Assembly: GCF_031127805.1 (NCBI RefSeq)
Contig: NZ_JARXHW010000027.1
Location: 3,057 to 67,056, forward strand
DNA length: 64,000 nt
Reading direction: 5' to 3'
From: Thalassobacterium maritimum
GTDB taxonomy: Bacteria; Verrucomicrobiota; Verrucomicrobiia; Opitutales; Coraliomargaritaceae
Shown: one piece after another, positions 27,042 to 35,043 of the stretch
How positions within the stretch are numbered: position 1 is the first letter of the stretch
Layout: every line of letters starts with the position of its first letter
The notes under the pieces: model-generated
What the model was told of the DNA's origin: nothing
The model's input: the letters and a program-made list of their open reading frames with translations, nothing else
The model's database searches: none
Program-made: the position numbers and the translations under genes

Positions 27042-27842
27042 TCAGGGGAGGACCGCCTCGATCTTTTCTGCCACCGCATCCGCCAATAGCGCCTGTCCCG
27101 CTGAGTTAAAATGGACGTTATGCGGAAGTTGTATCGTATCCAGCTTTCCCAAACAAAGCGTGTAGAGCTCGTTCACTGAAACCGCCTGTTCCTGCATAAT
27201 TTCGAGTGCGATGGAATTATAGAGCTCCACATCTTCAGGCAGTCGCGCGGGTCCATCCGGCCCTTCAGGATAAGGCGTGGTGGTCGCAAAAATCAACTGA
27301 GCCCCGGTGGCTTTCAGCTTGGTGACAAGCTCGACCAGTTGCTTCTCGTATTGGTCCGGTTCAGCTTGGCGAGGGTCGTCAAACGACTCGGAGTTCTTAC
27401 CGGTCTTTGGGTCAACGTGTTTTAAATCATGTAAACCCCAGTTGAAGTGTATCACATCCCACTTCCGTCCCTGTAACCAGCGGTCGATATGTCTCACTCC
27501 ATTGGTGGTACCCTGACAGTTCTCGGGCTTCCTGCCTCTCGCCGCATGGGGACGGAAGACATTGGCCTTCCCCTCTAATTGTGCACGCACCTGGAGCGTA
27601 TAACTGATCGAAATTGAATCTCCAAGAATAAGCACATTAGGCAGCTCCGGATTGGGCGTCGTTTTCCAGCTCGTCTTCGTAGTTTTCTTTTCCAAATCCG
27701 AACCTGCTTCCGGAAGATAAGTGGGCACATCCATATCGCTGCGCGTGTCGAGATTCAAGAGTGGTGCCGCAACTGTTTTTGCGCTCAAGACAGCACCGAA
27801 GAGCATCAATGCCCCAATTTGTAGATAGTTTGTTATTTTCAT
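27042..27842 (-). CDS. Exported SGNH/GDSL-family esterase
   Basis: 266 residues. After a signal peptide (MKITNYLQIGALMLFGAVLS), block I is LILGDSISISY with Ser76, a Gly-containing block is HAARG, block III is HFNWGLHDLKH, and block V is HNVHFNSAG with the His near residue 244. Family members are carbohydrate acetylesterases, lipases or acyl hydrolases; within a polysaccharide operon removal of O-acetyl groups is most likely. The Asp of the usual DxxH is a His here (HNVH), so the enzyme may work with a Ser-His pair. The stop of the upstream GH116 lies one base before its start, so the two genes are coupled. Confidence 0.85.
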   Translation of the reverse strand: MKITNYLQIGALMLFGAVLSAKTVAAPLLNLDTRSDMDVPTYLPEAGSDLEKKTTKTSWKTTPNPELPNVLILGDSISISYTLQVRAQLEGKANVFRPHAARGRKPENCQGTTNGVRHIDRWLQGRKWDVIHFNWGLHDLKHVDPKTGKNSESFDDPRQAEPDQYEKQLVELVTKLKATGAQLIFATTTPYPEGPDGPARLPEDVELYNSIALEIMQEQAVSVNELYTLCLGKLDTIQLPHNVHFNSAGQALLADAVAEKIEAVLP

Positions 27843-27843
27843 C

Positions 27844-30681
27844 TTATACGAATTGAATCTTTAATTTCTGCCCCGCCTTCAGGCTCAGCCCATTTTCAAA
27901 GTTAAGCATATAGCGTTCAGCCTCTTGTTGGAACTCCGCAGCGATCGACTGACCGTCGAGCTCGACCTTGGCCGCGCTGGCACGAGAACCTGCAACCGGC
28001 GTAAAGGCCAATGTGTTTAAGCGCAATTGACCATGACGCAGTTCCAGTATTTTCAACTGCTGATCCTGCACGAGCTTTTGCGAGAACGTCCCCCAGCCTT
28101 CGGCTGTGGTGAAGGGCGCTTTGAAGTCTTCCGGATGAATGCGTGGGGCAAAGGCAAGGTAGCCCTTGGGCCCGTGATACTCGTAACCGCAGGCCGCGAG
28201 AAAGACACCATAGCTGGCCATGGAGCGCGCGTAGTGGTCGCCGCATTCGATTTCGTTATATGGATTCCGCTTGGCTGCGCCGTAGCGCTCGTGCACGGCC
28301 TTGGTGATGGCGAGGCCTTTTTCGACCAGCTCGGAATCCGGCTCGCCTTCGTAAAGCATGTGCGCAGCGACCTGATATTCGAAGCCGTTCATGCACTCGT
28401 TAAAGTAGCCGCCGACACTGGTGAAGCGGTCGGGGTTTTCCTTATAGCGCAGCTTATTGCCGGGAATCGCCTCCTTGGCGCCGCCCTTGGGCCAAGTCGT
28501 CATGAGTAAGCCCGCTTCGCCGGGCATGGCATACCAACGGAAGGCGGCTTCGATTTCGCGGTGGTCGAGTGCATACTGCCCTGCGTCCGGTGCGAAGTTG
28601 TATTTCCAAATACTGTTGAGCGCGGAGACAGTTTCTTGCTTTGGAATGATGCGTCCCAGCCCCACCTGATGCGCCCAAGCCTGCCCGATCACTTGATCGA
28701 TATGACAGCCCTTGTTGCTATTGAGTGCTTTCTTCGGGCTTGGTTTGTGAATGAAATATTCACCGTCGAAAACTTCCGCCACAATGTTCTGATAGCCGCG
28801 GTCCAGCAGTGTGCGGCAACGTTTGGCGAAGTCAGCATCCCCCACTTCGATGGCCATCGCCTCCGCCGCCGCCAAGGCACCGAGGTAGAGACTGCTCAAC
28901 CAGCCCATCGGTCCATACCAGGCGGCATCGAGTGTGTGGGGCTGCGCGCCTTCCCACAGGCCGTTGTCATCCGCGTCTTTGCTGATGAGGAACTCGATGG
29001 CCTGCTTCACGTTCGGCCACATGCGACGCAGGAAGGCATCGTCAGCCGACATCTGGTGCTCCCGATAGACGCGCATCACACTGCCCGCCTGCCCATCGAG
29101 CGCTTCTTTGCCGCCCTTCTGATGATACTCGCCACGATCTTTGATCATGCCGCTATCCGCTTCCATGCCAATCTCGATGTCAAAATCGACTTTCTCACGG
29201 AAGGCGCGCTCCACCTCAGGGAAAATGCGTCCCAGAGCCTGCGCGTAATACCAGACGTGCGTGCAGGTGCCCGGGCAGCACTCGACACCTTCCCATCCGT
29301 AAGGACGACCATTCTCAAAATAATGAAAGGTCTGCGTGGCGATACAATCGAGTCCGATAAAACTGCGGTCGAGCAGCCAGTATGGCAGCGTGCTGTCATA
29401 CCAAGTTTGATTCCAGGCCAGCGTGCTTTCAAGGATGCGTTTATGATCGCTAGCCAGATAGTCAGCCACCGCTTCAGCCGAGTCGAAATAATTGCTATAT
29501 AAGCGCTTTCTTCCACGGAAGATATGACGCGAATCCTGACGGCTCCCCTTCAACGGTTCGGCATCCATCTCGGCATAGTTGGGGAAGAACCAAGTGATGG
29601 CAAAATCAACCGTCCTAGACTCGCCGGGCGCGAGTTCAAAATGGGCAAAGAGTCCAGCTGCCAAAGGATCATTGAGCGCTTTGCTGGCCGAGGCTCCCGC
29701 CTGCATTTCGGATGCCTGATGGACAAATGCCGCAGTCCCTACGCTGCCGTCGAGCGAAGTGACTGCTTTGATTTCCAAGCCCTTCTCTTTCGGGTTCTGC
29801 AATAGCGACAAGCTCATCGAGCCGTAGCCATGCTTCGCCTCCAGCCCGGCACCTTCGATGCTGCTCAGGATGCTGGCGCGATTCTGCGACTGCACATAGG
29901 TGTTACGACGCTCCCCCTGCGCGTCTTTCGGCAGGTAGGGGCAAACCGTATTCTGCAGCCATCCACCTAGATCTACCTCGACAGATTGATCGGAGGGATT
30001 CGTCACCGTGTAGCGCATCACCGTCGCTGGAATGGCTGAGTCCTTCGCATTGAGCGGAATGAAAGGGCTGAAAGCTTCGAGCTGCACTGTGACCGGGCAG
30101 TCCGCATCCGCATAGCTGACCTTGCCGACCGGATACTCGCCACGAAATTGCACATCCGGAAAGCCCTGACGATCCAGCGTCTTCGTGCCCGCCTGGGTGC
30201 GGATCAAAAATCCCTGCGTCAGCTCGACGCCATTTTGCACACTATAAGGGTCACCCTGTGCGACCGGCTCGGCATAGTGCCCGCCCATGGGAAAGGCTAG
30301 AATCTTGTTCCCCGGATTCGGCACGCGGTAGTAGTTACTCTTGAAAATATCCCAGAGCCACAGCTTGCCATCACCACCGAGATAAAGCTGACCACAGCCC
30401 ATGCCACCAATCGGCATGCCGACATACTTGAGCTCGGCCCCTTTGAAGACTTCAGCCACCCCGCGCTGGGTCAAGGAAGCCAGCCACTGCGCGGATAACT
30501 TCTTATCAAATGGTATCAGATGCTTGGATACATCCGCGTTCGAGAAGGGGCCTGCCATGACAGGAAAACCGGAAAAAGACAGCCCCGCAGCGGAGAGCGC
30601 ACCCGCCTTGAGGAAGCGACGTCGCGACACATCAGCCCGGAGGACTGAATCCTTGTTCGTGGCGATAGGTTTATCTTTCAT
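27844..30681 (-). CDS. GH116-family glycoside hydrolase, Tat-exported
   Basis: 945 residues. Tat signal with three arginines (SRRRFLKAG, residues 19-27), then the N-terminal beta domain (KYVGMPIGGMGCGQLYLGGDG near 65-85) and the (alpha/alpha)6 barrel. The barrel holds EGVECCPGTCTHVW near residue 465 and GCHIDQVIGQAW with Asp662, the residue I align to the GH116 acid/base. It is the closest relative of 2580-5210, with about 70 additional residues spread over the N-terminal half, and ends with the same Ig-like tail (LKAGQKLKIQFV). Expected activity is a retaining beta-glycosidase acting in the periplasm or at the surface. It follows a sulfatase by 28 bases and is itself coupled to the SGNH esterase. 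Confidence 0.88.
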   Translation of the reverse strand: MKDKPIATNKDSVLRADVSRRRFLKAGALSAAGLSFSGFPVMAGPFSNADVSKHLIPFDKKLSAQWLASLTQRGVAEVFKGAELKYVGMPIGGMGCGQLYLGGDGKLWLWDIFKSNYYRVPNPGNKILAFPMGGHYAEPVAQGDPYSVQNGVELTQGFLIRTQAGTKTLDRQGFPDVQFRGEYPVGKVSYADADCPVTVQLEAFSPFIPLNAKDSAIPATVMRYTVTNPSDQSVEVDLGGWLQNTVCPYLPKDAQGERRNTYVQSQNRASILSSIEGAGLEAKHGYGSMSLSLLQNPKEKGLEIKAVTSLDGSVGTAAFVHQASEMQAGASASKALNDPLAAGLFAHFELAPGESRTVDFAITWFFPNYAEMDAEPLKGSRQDSRHIFRGRKRLYSNYFDSAEAVADYLASDHKRILESTLAWNQTWYDSTLPYWLLDRSFIGLDCIATQTFHYFENGRPYGWEGVECCPGTCTHVWYYAQALGRIFPEVERAFREKVDFDIEIGMEADSGMIKDRGEYHQKGGKEALDGQAGSVMRVYREHQMSADDAFLRRMWPNVKQAIEFLISKDADDNGLWEGAQPHTLDAAWYGPMGWLSSLYLGALAAAEAMAIEVGDADFAKRCRTLLDRGYQNIVAEVFDGEYFIHKPSPKKALNSNKGCHIDQVIGQAWAHQVGLGRIIPKQETVSALNSIWKYNFAPDAGQYALDHREIEAAFRWYAMPGEAGLLMTTWPKGGAKEAIPGNKLRYKENPDRFTSVGGYFNECMNGFEYQVAAHMLYEGEPDSELVEKGLAITKAVHERYGAAKRNPYNEIECGDHYARSMASYGVFLAACGYEYHGPKGYLAFAPRIHPEDFKAPFTTAEGWGTFSQKLVQDQQLKILELRHGQLRLNTLAFTPVAGSRASAAKVELDGQSIAAEFQQEAERYMLNFENGLSLKAGQKLKIQFV

Positions 30682-30709
30682 GGCTGTTTAAATACTTTCA
30701 GCTCTATTT

Positions 30710-32227
30710 TTACTGGGATTGATAGGCCTTCAATTCGTCAGTCATCTGTTTCACCACTTCGGGATACTGGCTGTAAACATTGGTGGTCTGATTGACGTCC
30801 GCTTCCAGATCGTAGAGCTGAGCCCGTGGCGCGCTCTTCTTGATCTTTCTATTCTTAATATCGCTATTGGGCGTGCCGGCCAATCGAGTTGCAGCGATAT
30901 TGGTCGCGAAGCCCCCGTCGCCGCGCGCGGGAATATACATCCACTTGCCCTTGCGCAGCGCCATGTGGCTGGGCTGATTCGGTGTGACGACCATTTCCGT
31001 GCGCAGTGGCTGCTCTGGTTCACCGATCAAGGCGGGTAATAGATTGATGCTATCCTGTTGCTCATCAGCACTGAGCTCACGACCGGTAATTGCCGCAAAG
31101 GTGGCCAACAGATCGACATTGCTCAGCAATTGATCCGACTCGCTGCCCGCCTCGATTTTACCCGGCCACCAGGCGATAAAAGGCACGCGATGCCCGCCCT
31201 CCCAGACGCCGAACTTGGAACCAAGCAAATCGCCATTGATCTTATGTCCCAACCTGGCGGCGGCTTTGCCACCGGTGTTGAACATACCACCGTTGTCGCT
31301 GGTAAAAATGATTAATGTATTGTCCGCCTCACCGATGGCTTCGAGGCTCTCCCGCAACTCCCCCACGATCCAGTCGAGCTCATGGGCGAAATCGCCATAC
31401 AGGCCCGCTTGGCTGGTACCTTGAAAACGCTCGGCTGGCGTGAATGGGTGATGCACCTGCGTGGCGGCAAAGTAGACGAAAAATGGTTTTTCGTCCCGAC
31501 TCTCGATCCAGTCGGCGGCTTTCTCGGCCAGCTTGGTGCCGACTTCGTAATCATCAAACAACTCGTACGCTTTGGTCTGTCCTTTATAAAAATTCGGTGT
31601 GCGGTGCCCCGCTGCTTTGGGCAGTTTCGACAGAGGGTGCGCCCCCGGCCCTTGGCGGCCGACATTGATCAGCGGATCATCGGGATCGCTGCCATAGAAG
31701 TGATCATTTTCCACATAGGCATAGGGCGGCGCGCTGTTCACCACTGGCATGCCGAAATAATAATCAAAGCCGAGATCCTGCGGGCCCGGCCGCAGCGGCT
31801 CCTGCCAGTCGTTCTCCCCCGTTTTGAAACCGAGGTGCCATTTGCCAAAGGCAGCAGTGTCATAGCCCTGACGTTTGAACACATCCGCGATGGTCAGCAT
31901 ATCGGGATCGATCAGCAACGGCGACTCCAAGCCCGTGGGCTTCCAGATCCCCTTGCCGTCATTCGCACGGAAGGGATACTGCCCCGTCAGCAAGCCATAG
32001 CGCGAAGGCGTGCAGACCGCCGAGGACGAATGCGCATCGCTGAACTTCCTGCCCTCCTCTGCCAGTTGATCGATATGAGGGGTCTGGATCTTGGTCGCGC
32101 CATAGCAACTCAAGTCACCGTAGCCGAGGTCATCGGCAAAAATGAGAACCACATTCGGTGTATTGGCAGCCTGCAGCAGGCTGACCAAACATAGCAGATT
32201 AAGAAATAGACAGAGAGAGGGGCTCAT
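30710..32227 (-). CDS. Exported type I sulfatase, first gene of operon
   Basis: 505 residues. Signal peptide MSPSLCLFLNLLCLVSLLQA, FADDLGYGD, signature CTPSR with the cysteine at residue 72, FGKWHLGFKTGENDWQEPL, TQVHHPFTP, TSDNGG and EGGHRVPF. It is nearly the same protein as 14003-15574. The open frame starts at 32248, adding MVVCSYC, which would weaken the signal peptide, so 32227 is preferred. It heads the operon running to 24223, and a weakly matching operator-like site lies at 32264-32283. Confidence 0.94.
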   Translation of the reverse strand: MSPSLCLFLNLLCLVSLLQAANTPNVVLIFADDLGYGDLSCYGATKIQTPHIDQLAEEGRKFSDAHSSSAVCTPSRYGLLTGQYPFRANDGKGIWKPTGLESPLLIDPDMLTIADVFKRQGYDTAAFGKWHLGFKTGENDWQEPLRPGPQDLGFDYYFGMPVVNSAPPYAYVENDHFYGSDPDDPLINVGRQGPGAHPLSKLPKAAGHRTPNFYKGQTKAYELFDDYEVGTKLAEKAADWIESRDEKPFFVYFAATQVHHPFTPAERFQGTSQAGLYGDFAHELDWIVGELRESLEAIGEADNTLIIFTSDNGGMFNTGGKAAARLGHKINGDLLGSKFGVWEGGHRVPFIAWWPGKIEAGSESDQLLSNVDLLATFAAITGRELSADEQQDSINLLPALIGEPEQPLRTEMVVTPNQPSHMALRKGKWMYIPARGDGGFATNIAATRLAGTPNSDIKNRKIKKSAPRAQLYDLEADVNQTTNVYSQYPEVVKQMTDELKAYQSQ

Positions 32228-32263
32228 ACAATAGGAGCATACCACCAACGAAACCCCTTAGCC

Positions 32264-32283
32264 TACCGCGTATAAACATGACT
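32264..32283. promoter_or_regulatory. Weak operator-like site
   Basis: TACCGC-GTATAAAC-ATGACT has the spacing and TATA-rich spacer of the TATCAC-N8-GTGATA family, but both arms are degraded. It is recorded mainly because it sits at the expected place, about 45 bases before the start at 32227, and shares GCCTAYCRCGTATAAA with the site at 7126. Confidence 0.3.
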
Positions 32284-32381
32284 CTCCGCATGAATTTACT
32301 ACAAAACTGCCATTGAGAACATTCGCTACGCGAGTAATCGCTCGGGCACAAGCCGACTCGCTGAAAGACGATGCCGTCGCA

Positions 32382-32997
32382 TCACTCAGAATTGTCCCAA
32401 GTCATTCTCCAAAACCCTCGTCCCCCGGTTGCCTCAACATAGACATCGTACAAAGAAGCCGGTAAAAAGGGAATCGTATCGACGACTTCCCAACTCTCGC
32501 TGTCGGCCAAGTCTGACGTCCATTCGACTTGGTAACTAAAGCCAGGAACTCCACTGAATCGAAGCGTCCCGATTTCATCCGCGAAAGAATGCCCAGACTG
32601 AATCCCCAGCGCCAGATCACCGCTTTCGACACTGCTTTCACGCTCAAATTGTATCGACACATTGAGCGCCACTTCATCGCCTACACTTCCGCCGTGACTA
32701 CCAACCACAAAACTGAGCGTATCTCCGGCGGCGACTTTGAGAGCAGTGAGAGCGAAGCTGCCGTCGGTCTCTGTCAGACGACCGGCCGAACCTGTCGCGC
32801 TAAAGAGTTCGCTTGCATTATGGAAGACCTGCACCGTCACGGAATCATCGCTGGTGCCGCCCACCAAATCACGGAAGCTCCCCGAGATCGTTGCACGGGG
32901 CTGACCGAAAATGACGTCGTGGTCTTCGATCGTATAACGCACAATGACATAGTCCGACCAGGCACCGTCATCTGTGGTGATCAACAAATCCGTGCCA
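32382..32997 (-). pseudogene. C-terminal part of a secreted protein, joined to a sigma-factor fragment
   Basis: The reading frame gives about 200 residues of beta-rich sequence (TDLLITTDDGAWSDYVIVRY, GDTLSFVVGSHGG, ALNVSIQFE), followed by a C-terminal sandwich (FSGVPGFSYQVEWTSDL ... GFWRM) typical of exported Verrucomicrobial proteins. It has no start codon or signal peptide of its own: upstream codons in this frame are the shadow of the sigma-factor gene. The junction lies near 32990-32998. The original gene has lost its 5' part through a deletion. Such secreted proteins often lie downstream of a sigma factor and an anti-sigma-like FecR protein in these bacteria, which would explain which region was deleted. 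Confidence 0.6.
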
Positions 32998-33222
32998 GCT
33001 GCGAAACTTGCCCCGATTCGGCTGATAATCAAAGCTTGGCAATTGCTTCCACAGTTTGAGTAAAATCTCCTGGCCAAGATCCTTGGCTTCGTCCCGGCCA
33101 ATCCCCACTCGTAACAAAACCGCATCAATATACCCCTCGTAAGCCTCAACAAAAGATGTCCAAGCATGCCCATTTTTCGGGTCTTTGACTCGTTGTATCA
33201 GGGTGTAGCGTGTCGATTCCAT
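32968..33222 (-). pseudogene. Truncated RNA polymerase sigma factor (ECF type), region 2 only
   Basis: The 84 codons begin MESTRYTLIQRVKDP and show the start of an extracytoplasmic-function-type sigma factor: WTSFVEAYEGYI, then DEAKDLGQEILLKLWKQLPSFDY and GKFRSW, corresponding to region 2. After GKFRSW the sequence leaves the family (HGFVDHHR) and stops; the rest of region 2 and all of region 4 are missing. The DNA continues as the C-terminal half of a secreted protein in another frame. It could still be translated into a short core-binding fragment, but a normal sigma function is not possible. Confidence 0.7.
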
Positions 33223-33389
33223 CTAAAGCTAGGGGCACTTATAGGGTTCAACGAAAGCATCGGCGAGAGCACAGTAAATCTCAAGTCGTTTCAGATATAG
33301 AATGCTTCTTAAAATGCTGCAAGGATGCCCACTTTCCTCAGATTAAAAAAACGCCGACGCACCATCATTGATAAAAAAAGAACGGTAGC

Positions 33390-34913
33390 CTACTCCGTCA
33401 CCGACAACACTCGGTAGAACTGAGAATTACCAGTGGGTTCAACAAACATTTTATAGCTGTCACGCTCGTCATCAAAAAACGAACTGGAGGTATTCACATC
33501 CAACCACGAATTCGGGTCGGACAAATCAGTGGTGCTTTGAAGCGTCTGAGAAAGCACATTCTCGGCAGGCGCCGCCCACTCTAATACATATGCGGATCGA
33601 ATCTCAATCGCAGCCACCTCCGTGACAAACACACTCGGCAAAGCGCTCTTCGAATACCCCGTTAAAAACATAGACGCTGCCTTTTCGGATGCCAGCACCA
33701 CAGGCTGCCCATCCGCACCGAAGCCTAAATCCGTCGCTCGAAAATAGTCGCCAGAAGTGTTCTCAGCAACCAAAGACTCCGTCCAGACTCCAGCAGAAGA
33801 TTCACTGACGAATAATTGGCTACCGTCGCCCGAAATATAGGACACGGCATAGTCGATGCCGCTGGTACTGGATGCATCGTTCTGCGCCAGAGCCACCGAG
33901 GCGGAATTACTGACCTGAGACGACACAATCTGGAACTGCCATGGAGCCGCATCGGAACTAGCCTTGCTCGCAATGCAAACCAAGTTCCGAACAGGATCGG
34001 CGTAGGCGAGGCACAGACCGGAACTGTTCGCATTATATAAATCCAAATGACAGATTTTGATTAGAGTATCACTGATGATCACGTCACTAAAATCCAAGCT
34101 GCCCGCATCCATACGTTGATAGATCAATTGGGCCGAAGTCTCATCTAATAGCGTGTTGTTGTTCAAATCTTCGCCATCATCCAACTGCTGATTAAAATTA
34201 ACATCTTCCGAAAAAGTTGAGTAGACTAGATGACTGGTATCCCCCACGCCTGCCGCAATTGAAACGGAACAAACCGGCCCATCTGAAACCTTGATGGATG
34301 TCAGTGACGTTTGATCATAGTAGTACAACCACAATTCATAGTTCGCGCGAATCACAGCCACATGCACCCCCCCGTTGTCATCGATCGCGACAGCTCCAGA
34401 CATTTTCTGAATTGGTAAAGTCAGCCGCGTGTTCGCCGCTTGTTCCAATGTATCCACATAGAGCAAATTTTCGCGCCAGTATGCAAGCGACAATACCCCA
34501 TCCAAGCGGTCCGCAAAATGTGGCTGATCGGTGTTCTCCGCTAGATCAGTCACAGCTTCGACCGACCAAGCCCCTGAGTTTGTAGCGACTCCCAGACGAT
34601 GGTACTGCCCGAGTATCGGAAGTCCAGTAGTCGTATCTATTTCTGGAGGTTCAGCCATAGCGGACATTTCCAACCAAACGTAATGAAAGCCATCGTCATT
34701 GATACGCACGCTAGGAGCAAAATTCAAAGGAATGCTAGGCACTAGATCGCCGAATTCATCGAGAACAGGTGTCCCGTTTGCATCAAAAATAGGGGAAGTA
34801 GCCGCCAGGTAAGTCTTTGACCAAGTCGTGGCATGCAGATGGCTGCCCGTTGCACAGGCAAGGACCAGCATTGCGAAACGAGGAAGGGTAAATAAGCCAG
34901 CAGGTAATATCAT
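33390..34913 (-). CDS. Exported protein of unknown function, probable beta-propeller
   Basis: Not recognised. 507 residues with an N-terminal signal (FAMLVLACATGSHLHA). The mature protein has recurring short blocks of the type 'DGVLSLAYWREN', 'GGVHVAVIRANYELWLYYYD' and 'TSHLVYSTFSED', spaced at about 50 residues, which suggests a six- or seven-bladed propeller. A Ca2+-loop-like segment DVNFNQQLDDGEDLNNN lies near residue 245. The end (WAAPAENVLSQTLQSTTDL ... FYRVLSVTE) is a beta-sandwich tail seen in many exported Verrucomicrobial proteins. It is alone, with 130-170 bases of spacer on either side and no operator match, so its link with polysaccharide degradation is only positional. Confidence 0.75.
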   Translation of the reverse strand: MILPAGLFTLPRFAMLVLACATGSHLHATTWSKTYLAATSPIFDANGTPVLDEFGDLVPSIPLNFAPSVRINDDGFHYVWLEMSAMAEPPEIDTTTGLPILGQYHRLGVATNSGAWSVEAVTDLAENTDQPHFADRLDGVLSLAYWRENLLYVDTLEQAANTRLTLPIQKMSGAVAIDDNGGVHVAVIRANYELWLYYYDQTSLTSIKVSDGPVCSVSIAAGVGDTSHLVYSTFSEDVNFNQQLDDGEDLNNNTLLDETSAQLIYQRMDAGSLDFSDVIISDTLIKICHLDLYNANSSGLCLAYADPVRNLVCIASKASSDAAPWQFQIVSSQVSNSASVALAQNDASSTSGIDYAVSYISGDGSQLFVSESSAGVWTESLVAENTSGDYFRATDLGFGADGQPVVLASEKAASMFLTGYSKSALPSVFVTEVAAIEIRSAYVLEWAAPAENVLSQTLQSTTDLSDPNSWLDVNTSSSFFDDERDSYKMFVEPTGNSQFYRVLSVTE

Positions 34914-35043
34914 AGATCTAACAAGATCTGATCGCTCATCGAAGACTTGGCAAGCTAACGTGCTAAATGGGTAAATAAACTCAATCTACCTCCTCTAATC
35001 CCCCTCTGACTAGGACTGAGCCGAGGGGGTGAGTAAAGAACGC

